From contig JBJEHD010000095.1 in assembly GCA_051875715.1 (NCBI GenBank), positions 1-64,000 on the forward strand: 64,000 nucleotides of DNA. The letters run 5' to 3'. The notes under the pieces are model-generated. The model did not search any database. It worked only from the letters and a program-made list of their open reading frames with translations, and was not told the DNA's origin. Shown here one piece after another: positions 15,997 through 24,776 of the stretch. This DNA is from DYCT01 sp051875715 (GTDB taxonomy: Bacteria > Bacteroidota > Bacteroidia > Bacteroidales > Bacteroidaceae). Position numbers and translations under genes: made by a program. Position 1 is the first letter of the stretch. Each line of letters begins with the position of its first letter.

Positions 15997-18900
15997 TTAT
16001 TCTTTGATGAACTTTCCGAGGAACTTACCGTCGGTGGTTTGCAACATATAGATACCTGCCGGCAAGTGTCCAATCTGTATTTGATTGGTTTCGAGGTGGA
16101 TGGTTTGTTGCCATACACAGACTCCCAGCATGGAAAGGACTTGAACGGTCGTCCCTTCATGGCCTTCGAAGCAGAGAATGTCGGTCGCCGGGTTCGGGTA
16201 TATCGATTCTGTCGCTTTGGTCTGGGAGATGTTTGTTGGATCGGCGGCTTCTTTTATTGTGAGGTAGATTCGGTCCGACACTTCTTCGTATGAGTCGTTG
16301 ATGTAGAGGGCGCAGAAGTATCGTCCGGCCGGAAGGTCTCCCGGTTGGACGGTGATGTAACCGTCGGTGGCACCGTAGGTGTAATAGAAGCCGTCTAACT
16401 CATCTTTATTGGGGTCCTTCCCTTCGAGAAAGAAGCCAATCCAGTCTTTGGGCGTGCCGGGCCCGTCTTCGTAATAGATGCGGATTTCGTCGGTGGTGGC
16501 ATATTCGTCTCTGTCTGCCGATACGGTGGAAATCTTGTTCCCGATGGAGAAGTAGCAGCGTTCCACGGGTTCGAAATATTCTCCGCGCAGGAAATAGTTG
16601 ACGAAGTAGTAGCCCTTGCCGAGTTGGCTGCCAAGGGACATTTGTCCGTTTGTGCTGCCGCTGCTGGTGTAAGCCCATGAGTCGGACAGGTCGCTCGTGC
16701 CCGGAATCTTCCCCATGCGGTAGATTCCAATCCAGTCGCCGGAGAGGCCGGGGGCGTTGCTGTAGTTGATTGTGATGCTTTCGCCTTCTTCATACGTGTT
16801 CTTGTTCGTTTGGATGGTGGGGGTAGGACCGACGTAGAAGGCAATTCGTGGAGCCGCTTCGGTGTATCCCCCATCCTCAAAGAGGACGGCAAAATATTCG
16901 TCGATGTCTTCCAGCTGGAATGTGAGGTTGCCGGAATTCCCTTCGACATAGGCCCATTTAGTGGATGGGTTGGGTCCCGGTGTTTGTCCTTTGTGGTAAA
17001 GGCCGATCCAGGCATTTTGTCCTTCCGGGGCATATTGGTACGTGACCGTAAACGCTTGTCCGGCCGGAATGACCTGCTGGCTCATTGTGATAGCAGGGTC
17101 TCCGTCGATACTGCCTATTACCGTAAACGATTGGGCGTCTGACCATTCCGACCATTCCAGGTTCGCATCGCGATAACGCACGCGTACGTAATACCTCCCG
17201 TTCTTTAACTGGTTGGAAGGGATGTCCAGTCGGGTAATGTCGAGTTGTTCGTTGCGGTCGACGGGGATGTGCCAGGGCTTTCCAGTCGAGCCGTACAAGT
17301 CTTCCACGTCTCGGATACTTTCCCACTCCAGGGTGGAGAAATCTTCCGTTTTGGCGAATTGGAACTGTACGCTGTTGAGAGGCTCGTCGGTGGTTGTCTG
17401 GTAGGTCGAGCCGACCACGGTGTAGGGCTGCTCGATGGTTTCGGGCAGGGGGGCAATGGAGGGCTTTTCCGGTGCGGCTTTCCCGACGATGCGGTGGAAG
17501 GTATCTATCAGGAGATTGTCGACCACCAATTCGCGATTTCCGATGGCATAGCATTCCGCCGTCATTTCGCTCGAGTCGGAGCCGAATTCAAAATCCAGTA
17601 TCTGATATCCCCAGTAGTCGATTGTCTTTTGTACGTCGTCATAGTCCTTTTCTGACGACATCCCCCACATCTGATCCCATGAGGCTGCACCGTTGATGAT
17701 GTGGTAGAGCGGATGGTCGGCCCATTGTCCGCGATGGTAGAGGTGATGGTGTCCGCCATAGTTGAGCACGTGTTTGGGTGTTTCGTTGAGGATGGGGATG
17801 ATTTCGTTTCTCACCCATGCGGAGATGTCGCCGATGTATTGTTCGGCTTGGATGGGACGGTGGTTGACGCTGATGATGAAGTCCACATTGTCGTCGGTCT
17901 GGGCCGCGTTGACAATCTGGCGCACCCATTTCTTTTGCTCGTTGCCGGTGTGTTCCGTGCTGAGTACGACGAACAACACGCGTCCGACTTGATAGGCATA
18001 GTAGTTTTCCGTACCGCTGCTGATGCCTTGGTAGGACAAATCTTCATAGTGATAATGCGAGGCATAGGTCTGCATACCTGGGTCGCTGTAGGTTTCGTGG
18101 TTCCCGACGGCCGTCATGATGGGGAGGTAGGGCGACATCAGTTGCGATTTCCACAGGTGAATCCATTCGTACTGTTCCAGCGTGCCGACATCGACTTGGT
18201 CGCCTACGTTCATGATGAGGTTGATGTGGTCCTCCAGGTTGCCGTATTTCTCCTCTATTTTTCGTTTGGCGGCTTGCATGAGCCACTCGTATCCGCTTCG
18301 GCTTTTTATTTGATGGTCGCCCATCAGCAGGATGCGCAGGTGGCTTCTGCTGCCTTCGGAGGGTTGGGTGCGGAAACGGTAGATGGCGCTTTGCTGTTCG
18401 CCCGAACGGATGCGGTAGTAGTAGGCTGTCCCAGGTTTCAGGCCTGTGAGGTGGACAGAGTTCCAGTAGTATGTGTCGGACAGTTGTTGGGTGTCACCCT
18501 CTTGCTGCTGGTCGAGGAGCTGACTGTCTGTTCCATACTCAACAACCGGCGTGTTGGCGTAGTCTGTTTTCCATGTAATCCATATGGAGGATGAGGTAGA
18601 TGTCTGTAAGTAGGGCTTGGTCATTTGTGCGTATGTGTTCGGCACGATGGTCAGTCTGTGTGCTATCAGTTGGTCGCATCCGTCGATGCTTGGTTTGGGC
18701 TCGTAATAGATGTCGGCTTCGGTGCAGGCGACACCGTTCACCAGGATGCTTTCTCCCGGCGAGATGGTATGGTCTTGATACCCGTTAATCGGGCGGCAGA
18801 AGGTAAGAGACAGTTGTAACGTGTCTTGATGCTCGTCAGCGAAGGAACGAACGACGCGTAGCGGGCTGTCTTGTGCCAGGAAGGTGGTGGTTAATTGAAT

Positions 18901-19104
18901 CTCCGGGTTCCCGTCCTCGCTGGCGATGCGGCAACCCGTCGGGGCAATCCAATGGTAATGCTTCACATCCGGCTCTTCGCTGGTGGCATACGATGCAGTC
19001 TCGCCAATCTGTAGGGATTGAGTTCCCGTAATGAGTGATTGGGCCGAGGCTTCTCCGAATAAGGCTCCCGTCACGAGGACGGGAATTGCAAGAATTGTTT
19101 TCAT
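15997..19104 (-). CDS. Secreted calcineurin-like metallophosphatase with C-terminal sorting domain
   Basis: 1035 aa. A signal peptide (cut near ASAQ) is followed by a short beta domain. A purple-acid-phosphatase type FN3 domain covers about 155-250. The metallophosphoesterase domain covers about 255-480 with GDHQ, GDQVD, GNHE, NHRP and GHHHLYHRG, which supply the two-metal site. Three repeats of about 95 aa then follow, each with a WIG-y-x-x-G core (NAWIGLYHKG, DWIGIYRMG, DWIGFFLEG). A type A sorting domain for the type IX secretion system ends the protein (YPNPATD, then LPAGIYMLQT). It likely cleaves phosphate esters outside the cell or on its surface. The exact substrate is unknown. It has its own promoter. 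Confidence 0.88.
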   Translation of the reverse strand: MKTILAIPVLVTGALFGEASAQSLITGTQSLQIGETASYATSEEPDVKHYHWIAPTGCRIASEDGNPEIQLTTTFLAQDSPLRVVRSFADEHQDTLQLSLTFCRPINGYQDHTISPGESILVNGVACTEADIYYEPKPSIDGCDQLIAHRLTIVPNTYAQMTKPYLQTSTSSSIWITWKTDYANTPVVEYGTDSQLLDQQQEGDTQQLSDTYYWNSVHLTGLKPGTAYYYRIRSGEQQSAIYRFRTQPSEGSRSHLRILLMGDHQIKSRSGYEWLMQAAKRKIEEKYGNLEDHINLIMNVGDQVDVGTLEQYEWIHLWKSQLMSPYLPIMTAVGNHETYSDPGMQTYASHYHYEDLSYQGISSGTENYYAYQVGRVLFVVLSTEHTGNEQKKWVRQIVNAAQTDDNVDFIISVNHRPIQAEQYIGDISAWVRNEIIPILNETPKHVLNYGGHHHLYHRGQWADHPLYHIINGAASWDQMWGMSSEKDYDDVQKTIDYWGYQILDFEFGSDSSEMTAECYAIGNRELVVDNLLIDTFHRIVGKAAPEKPSIAPLPETIEQPYTVVGSTYQTTTDEPLNSVQFQFAKTEDFSTLEWESIRDVEDLYGSTGKPWHIPVDRNEQLDITRLDIPSNQLKNGRYYVRVRYRDANLEWSEWSDAQSFTVIGSIDGDPAITMSQQVIPAGQAFTVTYQYAPEGQNAWIGLYHKGQTPGPNPSTKWAYVEGNSGNLTFQLEDIDEYFAVLFEDGGYTEAAPRIAFYVGPTPTIQTNKNTYEEGESITINYSNAPGLSGDWIGIYRMGKIPGTSDLSDSWAYTSSGSTNGQMSLGSQLGKGYYFVNYFLRGEYFEPVERCYFSIGNKISTVSADRDEYATTDEIRIYYEDGPGTPKDWIGFFLEGKDPNKDELDGFYYTYGATDGYITVQPGDLPAGRYFCALYINDSYEEVSDRIYLTIKEAADPTNISQTKATESIYPNPATDILCFEGHEGTTVQVLSMLGVCVWQQTIHLETNQIQIGHLPAGIYMLQTTDGKFLGKFIKE

Positions 19105-19129
19105 TTGTTCTCCGATTAAGAATGATGCC

Positions 19130-19138
19130 GCAAAAGTA
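19130..19138 (-). promoter_or_regulatory. Promoter -7 element for the metallophosphatase gene
   Basis: GCAAAAGTA on the plus strand reads TACTTTTGC on the minus strand, 26 bases before the start codon. It matches TAnnTTTGC. No clear -33 box. Confidence 0.55.
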
Positions 19139-19436
19139 GAGGCCGTATGTTACAGCGTTTGGTCAGGATGGTGACAATTTGATAAACTCGAATCGGTGCG
19201 TTCGGTGCAATGGGGCATTATATGTCTGCCGGCATTGCGATGGATATGCCGCAAAACGTACATTCCATAATTGGGAATATAGATTTTGAATGCGCACGGA
19301 CGATTGTGCGACTGCAGTTTCACGGTTTTGGATGCCTGCCTTACGACTTGTTTGCAGCAGGGGTGGGTAACTTGCACTGCTATGCAATCCGATGGTGACC
19401 GATGTGCGATACCGGAGGTTGATTGGGGAAATGACA

Positions 19437-19482
19437 CCTGCCCGACAAAACACTCCTTTCGGATGTGTTTCGGCCGGGCAGG
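19437..19482 (-). terminator. Hairpin downstream of the SDR gene
   Basis: CCTGCCCG at 19437-19444 pairs with CGGGCAGG at 19475-19482, with an inner AAACAC/GTGTTT pair. It lies 51 bases past the SDR stop and ends the three-gene reductase unit. The T-tract is weak. Confidence 0.6.
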
Positions 19483-19532
19483 CATTATGGTTGAGGATGA
19501 AGCTGTCGCGCTTCGTTTGGCATGTCGGATGG

Positions 19533-20381
19533 TCAGAGCCAGGGCCGTACGATGTCTTCCGTACGTTGCCAGAGTTCTGCCATCTGGCGGTGGTGGACAT
19601 ATTTGTCCGATAGCTTCTTGGCACGTCCGCTGAGGTTGATGGTGCCGGTCCGATGGCCGGTTTCTTCGTCCAGCAACAGGCGGATGGCCGTGTCGGCTCC
19701 TTGGCGAGGCGTACGGATGAAGGGGCGGAACAAGATGTCGGTGAGCGGGTCGAACCACATCTGCATGGTGATGATGTTGGTCGACACGACCCCCGGGTCG
19801 GCGGCATTGACCACAATGCCTTTGTCCTTCAGTCGGGCGGCCAGGTCGAGGGTGAACAGAGCCAAGGCCAGTTTGGTGTTGCTGTAGATGGGGATGCGCC
19901 AGAATCCGCCTTTTCGTCCCTGTTGGAAAAAGTCGGGGAAGTCGAGGTTCCCGATGGCGTAGGTGCACGAGACCATGTTGACCACGCGCGAGCCGGTCTG
20001 CATCAGCGGCACCAGTTTCCGCGTGAGCAGATAGGGGCCTACGTAATTGACGCTGACGGTCCGTTCCAGTCCGTCGACGGTGATGTGTCGCCCGGTTTCC
20101 ATGGTGCCGGCATTGTTCATGAGCAGGGACAGGGGCTTGTTCATTTGCAGGATGCCGTCGGCAAATGCGGCGACCGAGGCCAGCGAGGCCAGGTCGATGC
20201 CGCGCACTTCGATGGCCTCGTTGCCGGTCTCCTGGCGCAGACGTCGGCATACGGCTTCGGCCTTCGAGGGGCAGTAGCAGGCCATGACGACGTGGTATCC
20301 GGCCGTAGCCACGGCCTTGGTGATTTCCGTGCCCATGCCGCCGTCGGCACCGGTCACGATGGCTAATTTCTTTTCTTCCAT
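19533..20381 (-). CDS. Short-chain dehydrogenase/reductase (possible hydroxysteroid dehydrogenase)
   Basis: 282 aa, NAD(P)-dependent SDR. The cofactor loop is TGADGGMG (about 10-17), the structural motif is NNAG (about 89-92), and the catalytic residues are Ser in MVSCTYA with Tyr and Lys in YSNTK. The fold class is closest to retinol-dehydrogenase-like SDRs. It is last in a minus-strand row after a steroid-5-alpha-reductase-like gene and a flavin oxidoreductase gene. From that context I infer oxidation or reduction of a ring hydroxyl or ketone, perhaps a 3-hydroxysteroid. The substrate cannot be told from sequence. A perfect 6-base inverted repeat sits 37 bases upstream. Confidence 0.85.
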   Translation of the reverse strand: MEEKKLAIVTGADGGMGTEITKAVATAGYHVVMACYCPSKAEAVCRRLRQETGNEAIEVRGIDLASLASVAAFADGILQMNKPLSLLMNNAGTMETGRHITVDGLERTVSVNYVGPYLLTRKLVPLMQTGSRVVNMVSCTYAIGNLDFPDFFQQGRKGGFWRIPIYSNTKLALALFTLDLAARLKDKGIVVNAADPGVVSTNIITMQMWFDPLTDILFRPFIRTPRQGADTAIRLLLDEETGHRTGTINLSGRAKKLSDKYVHHRQMAELWQRTEDIVRPWL

Positions 20382-20417
20382 GTGTGTCGTTCTGTTTTAT
20401 CCCAAATCGGTCGTTAG

Positions 20418-20433
20418 CGTTATGATGATAACG
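20418..20433. promoter_or_regulatory. Operator-like inverted repeat upstream of the SDR gene
   Basis: CGTTATgatgATAACG lies in the 182-base gap between the flavin oxidoreductase and the SDR gene. It could be a regulator site. No regulator gene is adjacent, so the role is unproven. Confidence 0.35.
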
Positions 20434-20563
20434 ACTTCTATTTTTGAGCAGATGTGTTCTCGTTTTGAGGGCGCAATGGGGCTCCATTGTAACCGAGAAA
20501 CGGGAAGACAGATGCCAAAAAGAAAGTTCGTTTGCGCATAACGGCCTAATGACCGTTTTGGGT

Positions 20564-21787
20564 TTATCCTTTGGCTTCAATGCGGTCGATTTCTTTTTGC
20601 AGGCAGGGAGGCAGCGGCTCGTCGAGGTGTTGGTGGCAGGCCATGTCGACGCTGTACATGCGGGCGATGCAGTAGTTGCTGTGTTTGCAGCCGCATCGGG
20701 CGTTTTCTTCTGCCCGCATCCGGTTGACGAAGCCCGGTTCGTTGAGCAGGGCACGTCCCATCTGTACGGCTTCGAAACCGTCGTTCAGTACCTCGTCTAT
20801 CTTGTTGCGGGCCACCAGGCCGCCTACGTAGACCAGCGGCATCTTGATTTCCTGGCGGAAGCGGAGGGCATCCTCCAGGAAGTAGGCTTCCTGGAAGGGA
20901 ACGGTGGGAATCATCAGTTTGCCCACCATGCGTACACCGTATTTCAGCCACCAGCAGGTCATGTAGTGCGTCATGGTACGGATGGGCATTTCGCCTCTCA
21001 TCACGTACATCGGCGCCTTGCTGACAAAACCGCCGCTCAGGACGAGCGCGTGGGCGCCCGACTGTTCCAATCGACGGGCCACTTGCAGGGCTTCATCAAT
21101 CTCCATGCCGCCTTTGAATCCGTCGCGCATGTTCATCTTCACCAGCACGGCCATGTCGTTTCCGGCGGCTTTCATCACTTCCTCCATGACCATGTCCATA
21201 AAGCGCATGCGGTTCTCTAACGAGCCTCCGTAGGCGTCTTTCCGATGGTTGGTAGAGGGGGATAGGAACTGGCTGATCAGGTAGCCGTGGCCGGCATGTA
21301 TTTCGACGGCATCGAATCCCGATTCGCGAGCCAGATTGACGGCCCGTCCGTAGGCCCGCGCCATCTCCGGCAACTCGTCGGCCCGCAGACCGCGGACGAA
21401 GGTGGGCGAGTAGAGGTTGAAGCCTGTGCAGGCTCCTACAGGGGTGCACCCGCAGATGCTCTTGTGCGACATGTTGCCGCAGTGCCCCAACTGGATGCTG
21501 GCGGCAGCACCTTCGGCGTGGATGGCATCGGTCAGCGTACGCAGTTCCGGGACGATTTCCGGGCGCATCCAAAGTTGGCTGTCGAACGAAAGGCCGCTCT
21601 GCGTGACGGCTGCATAGGCGACCGTAGTCATGCCGACACCTCCGGCGGCCACCGAGCGATGGTAGTTCAGCAATTTTTCTGAAGGCCGGTTGCCCGGGCA
21701 CATGCTTTCGAAGGCTGCCGAGCGGATGGTCCGGTTGCGCAGCGTGAGCGGTCCTAAAGTGACAGGAGTGAAAAGTTTCGATTCCAT
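20564..21787 (-). CDS. NADH:flavin oxidoreductase, Old Yellow Enzyme family
   Basis: 407 aa. An FMN-binding TIM-barrel enzyme that reduces activated C=C bonds such as enones. The family signature HAGHGYLISQFLSPSTN-x-R-x-DAYGGS is at about 165-190, with SLENRMRF following. The active-site segment is IQLGHCG. The last 45 residues are rich in cysteine (RCGCKHSNYC, MACHQH); they may bind a 4Fe-4S cluster as in 2,4-dienoyl-CoA reductase-like members, but the C-terminal NAD(P)/FAD domain of those enzymes is absent. It sits between a steroid 5-alpha-reductase-like gene (94-base gap) and an SDR gene. A role as delta-4 (5-beta) steroid reductase is inferred from context only. Confidence 0.87.
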   Translation of the reverse strand: MESKLFTPVTLGPLTLRNRTIRSAAFESMCPGNRPSEKLLNYHRSVAAGGVGMTTVAYAAVTQSGLSFDSQLWMRPEIVPELRTLTDAIHAEGAAASIQLGHCGNMSHKSICGCTPVGACTGFNLYSPTFVRGLRADELPEMARAYGRAVNLARESGFDAVEIHAGHGYLISQFLSPSTNHRKDAYGGSLENRMRFMDMVMEEVMKAAGNDMAVLVKMNMRDGFKGGMEIDEALQVARRLEQSGAHALVLSGGFVSKAPMYVMRGEMPIRTMTHYMTCWWLKYGVRMVGKLMIPTVPFQEAYFLEDALRFRQEIKMPLVYVGGLVARNKIDEVLNDGFEAVQMGRALLNEPGFVNRMRAEENARCGCKHSNYCIARMYSVDMACHQHLDEPLPPCLQKEIDRIEAKG

Positions 21788-21881
21788 AGGATTTTATGTA
21801 GGATTTTATGTCTGTAAGATGGACGGCTGTCCGGATTGTCCTCGCGTTCGGCAGCAACCCGGACAAGCCTGAGTTGAATAA

Positions 21882-22649
21882 TCAATAGATAAAGGGGATG
21901 ATTCGTTTGCGTTTCCCGACGGCTTCTTTCCCGAATTCAGCCACGTAGCGTTTGTGGATGGCATGGGCGCGCGGTACCAGGTTGGCAAACGTCCACCACA
22001 CAAAGACCCATGCGGCTGGTGCGGCCGTTAGGATGGCAAAGCCTGTCCATTCCAACAACTCGCCGAAATAATTGGCCGAGGTGACGTAACGGTACATGCC
22101 GCGGGCAGGAAGGTAGTGGCGGGTGTCGCCGGGTTTGCGCAGGTGGCGTATCACGTGGTCCGAATGGAGGTTGATGCCCATGCCGACCGCAAAGAGCAAG
22201 GTGCCTGCGATGGCGTGCGGACGCAACAGATAAGCGGCACCGTCGTAGAATCCTTCAGGGGCAAAATAAAACAGACCGCCGGCTTGCATCATGCCGTTCA
22301 GCACATTGAACACAATACCCATGGCCATGATGGCCAGTGGCATCCGGCTTTTCCCTTGAAGCAGGAAGGGAAACACGAACGAGCGTTGCAAGTAGTGCAA
22401 CTGGAACAGCAGGAAGAAAAAGAATTCCGGCCAGTGGAAACCGGCCGGACTGACGGCCCACAGGTAGGCCATGACGAAAAACACCGGTGCTTCCATCAGC
22501 ACCCAGGCTACTTTGTTGTTGAGCGACGGGCCCCATGAGGCGGTGCGGAAGATGCCGTATCCGGCTTTGACAAAGTAGAGCGCAATGAAAACCACGAGGG
22601 CTACAGCGCTCATGATGCCAAGAAACAAGTGAAAACTATTTAGGTCCAT
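21882..22649 (-). CDS. Steroid 5-alpha-reductase family membrane protein
   Basis: 255 aa. It belongs to the 3-oxo-5-alpha-steroid 4-dehydrogenase family, NADPH-dependent enzymes that reduce the delta-4 double bond of 3-oxosteroids. About six membrane segments are visible. The C-terminal half carries the family core: GMGINLHSD, RGMYRYVTSANYFGELLEWTGFA (a Tyr/Asn/Glu-containing motif) and a basic end KRYVAEFGKEAVGKRKRIIPFIY. It is first in a three-gene minus-strand row with an Old Yellow Enzyme and an SDR, under a clear -7 element. Gut Bacteroidales with this kind of trio are reported to form allo- and iso-bile acids; that this cluster does so is inference. Confidence 0.88.
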   Translation of the reverse strand: MDLNSFHLFLGIMSAVALVVFIALYFVKAGYGIFRTASWGPSLNNKVAWVLMEAPVFFVMAYLWAVSPAGFHWPEFFFFLLFQLHYLQRSFVFPFLLQGKSRMPLAIMAMGIVFNVLNGMMQAGGLFYFAPEGFYDGAAYLLRPHAIAGTLLFAVGMGINLHSDHVIRHLRKPGDTRHYLPARGMYRYVTSANYFGELLEWTGFAILTAAPAAWVFVWWTFANLVPRAHAIHKRYVAEFGKEAVGKRKRIIPFIY

Positions 22650-22669
22650 AAAAGTTTTTATTTACGGAC

Positions 22670-22678
22670 GCAAAAATA
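22670..22678 (-). promoter_or_regulatory. Promoter -7 element for the reductase trio
   Basis: GCAAAAATA on the plus strand reads TATTTTTGC on the minus strand, 21 bases before the 5-alpha-reductase ATG. The promoter -33 region would fall inside the end of the upstream Omp28-like gene. Confidence 0.5.
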
Positions 22679-22685
22679 GGCTTTT

Positions 22686-24548
22686 CTATTGACATGCACG
22701 TTTTTCGGTGGTCATTTTTCCGTTCTGTAGGACACGAATAAGGTAGATTCCGCCAGGCAGGCTGATGCTTTCGCCGGCTTGGAGGGTTCGTACGGCCTGG
22801 CCGGTGGGAGTGAACACATCGGCTTGGGCATCGTCGCCTTCCAGCGTGAGCGTGTGGCCGTCGGCGGCAAGTCGGTATGTGATTCCTTCCGGTTGGTTGA
22901 TGGAGGCCGGATGAGTGCCTTCGGTCATGTGCAGAGCTTGTACGGTTGTATTGTACACGGTGTAGTCGTTCGTCTGTGTGTTGAAATCGGCCACGAAAGC
23001 CACGACTTCCATCCGCTCGGGATGGGCATCGGTGGACGGCTGATAGGCCAGTTGGGTGGTGTAGGTGGCCGGGATGCGGTAGGTGTAGGTCCGCTCGCAG
23101 CATCCTGTTTCGTCAAAGGTCAGCGTCTCGCCTTCCAGTGCCGTGAACAGGTGACGGGGGAAATGGTCGTGTACGTAGTCGGGGTATCCGCCGCCGGGGC
23201 CTGATTGGAAGGCGGAATAGCCGTTCTCGCACAGGTAGACGTGGAGTCGTGCGGACTTGTCGAAGGTTTCATCTTTCTCCACGCGCACGGTCAGGGCGAG
23301 GGTGCTGTCGCCCCGGTAACATTGGTTTTCCAGGTGAATGCCCACGAGCGAGGCGTTGCGGATGCGTTGCCGGATGAGGTCGGCGGTGGTATACGAAGGG
23401 TGGAAGACCAGGCTTGTGGCATTGTTCACAGTGGTCGGTTGTCGGTCAATCACCAGGCTGGGCGCGGAAACAACGTTCCACAGAGAGGCCAGTTGCAGGC
23501 TTTCGTCGAGGGTGAACTGGTCCTCGGAGTAGCCGGCATGGTGGTTGATGAAGGCTACGCGGTCGGCATTCCGTCCGATGGCTTTCTCCAATGCCGCTTT
23601 GCCGGCAGGGCAGTTGGCACAACTTTGTCCGGTAAAGTAATCGAGCAGCAACGTGTGCTCGAACGCTTTCTCGTAGGCATCCACTGTGGTTGTCAGTTCG
23701 AAGGGATTGGTCGTGGTGATGCCGTTAGGGGCTTCTATGCGGAAATGGAGGGTGTGTGTGCCTTTCGGGCTGGTAAGGGGGAAGGCTATGTCGGTGCAGG
23801 CTCCGGGCATCAGGTCGACGGTGTAGGCTTGCCGGGTTTCTTCGCCTTGGTCGATGCGGCAGACGGTTTCGAACGAACGGAGTGGCTGTACGCCGGTGTT
23901 ACGGAGGGTGCCGGTCAGTGTAAAGGGTTCGTCGGCCTTGACCACGGCTGACATCTCTGTCTGGCGGAGCGTCACGCTGTGTTGGGGGAGAGCGGTGTAG
24001 TCGCCTCCGCTCAGGAGGACCGTGATGGGATGGATCACGTTTTCGTGCATTTGTTCGCTTAGGCTGGTCCAGGCTTCTTGGTTGCAACGCACGTAGTCGG
24101 CTCCTTCTTGCTGGGTGGAGGTGCGTTCGAAACCGACGAACTGTCCGAAGGAGGTCAGTTCGTATCCTACGTACAGTTCTGTCAGACCGTTTAGGCTGAG
24201 TGGATAGTCGAAGCGGATGAAATTCCATCCGTCCGTCGGGGTGAAGCGCTGTTCGTAGAGGTTTTCTTCTTTATTCAGGTCCTTCTTGATGAAGACTTTG
24301 CAGTCCGTCACCTTTCCCAGGACTCCGATGGCGCACTGCATGGCCACCAGTTCGTTGCCGTTCAGTTGCTCGTCTTTCAAGCGGATGGCGTTGTATACGT
24401 GTGTTTTGCTGTCGGTACCCCAGTAGCCGTCCACTTGTCCGTTGGAGTAGCCTGTGGGCAGATAGGATTCGGATGCCGCAGATTGAGCATTGGCGGTCAG
24501 CAGACAACCGAACAAAAACAGAAGTACGAAGGTCAATCGCTGTGTCAT
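22686..24548 (-). CDS. Omp28-related exported protein with thioredoxin-like segment
   Basis: 620 aa. The signal peptide (cut near ANAQ) is followed by a beta-rich region to about 290. A thioredoxin-like Omp28 domain comes next, with the redox-type motif SCANCPAG and the following helix. The C-terminal 65 residues resemble a short type IX sorting domain (VFTPTGQAVRTL, LPGGIYLIRV). Omp28-like proteins are outer-membrane or surface-associated in Bacteroidetes; the function is unknown, though the CxxC suggests thiol chemistry. It has its own promoter and is divergent from the large FN3 protein. Its stop lies 36 bases before the 5-alpha-reductase start, so read-through into that gene is possible. 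Confidence 0.82.
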   Translation of the reverse strand: MTQRLTFVLLFLFGCLLTANAQSAASESYLPTGYSNGQVDGYWGTDSKTHVYNAIRLKDEQLNGNELVAMQCAIGVLGKVTDCKVFIKKDLNKEENLYEQRFTPTDGWNFIRFDYPLSLNGLTELYVGYELTSFGQFVGFERTSTQQEGADYVRCNQEAWTSLSEQMHENVIHPITVLLSGGDYTALPQHSVTLRQTEMSAVVKADEPFTLTGTLRNTGVQPLRSFETVCRIDQGEETRQAYTVDLMPGACTDIAFPLTSPKGTHTLHFRIEAPNGITTTNPFELTTTVDAYEKAFEHTLLLDYFTGQSCANCPAGKAALEKAIGRNADRVAFINHHAGYSEDQFTLDESLQLASLWNVVSAPSLVIDRQPTTVNNATSLVFHPSYTTADLIRQRIRNASLVGIHLENQCYRGDSTLALTVRVEKDETFDKSARLHVYLCENGYSAFQSGPGGGYPDYVHDHFPRHLFTALEGETLTFDETGCCERTYTYRIPATYTTQLAYQPSTDAHPERMEVVAFVADFNTQTNDYTVYNTTVQALHMTEGTHPASINQPEGITYRLAADGHTLTLEGDDAQADVFTPTGQAVRTLQAGESISLPGGIYLIRVLQNGKMTTEKRACQ

Positions 24549-24578
24549 AGTAGATAATCAGTTTAGGTAAGTGATGGG

Positions 24579-24587
24579 GCAAAGATA
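24579..24587 (-). promoter_or_regulatory. Promoter -7 element for the Omp28-like gene
   Basis: GCAAAGATA on the plus strand reads TATCTTTGC on the minus strand, 31 bases before the start codon. A match to TAnnTTTGC without a clear -33 box. Confidence 0.55.
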
Positions 24588-24679
24588 GATAATCTCGGCA
24601 AAGAACGGGGAATGTCCCACGGAATTTTACCACGTGGCTGCTTTTTGTGTGCGCAAAAGAAAGAAAAAAGGGCAGTTGG

Positions 24680-24709
24680 TTTGTTTATATGCAGGAACTG
24701 CTATATTTG
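24680..24709 (+). promoter_or_regulatory. Bacteroides-type promoter for the FN3/adhesin gene
   Basis: TTTG at 24680-24683, 18 bases, then TATATTTG at 24702-24709 followed by C. A full consensus match 67 bases before the ATG at 24777. Confidence 0.7.
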
Positions 24710-24776
24710 CAACCCGCTGCCAATCGTTTGTGCACGCGGCAAATAAACTTTAACTGGAAAATAAACTATTGTGTCT

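Larger units (their letters stand above)
19105..19532. other. Gene-free stretch before the metallophosphatase gene
   Basis: 428 bases. It holds the metallophosphatase promoter element at 19130-19138 and the SDR terminator at 19437-19482. In between, 19140-19430 shows no gene, repeat or recognisable remnant. Confidence 0.6.
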
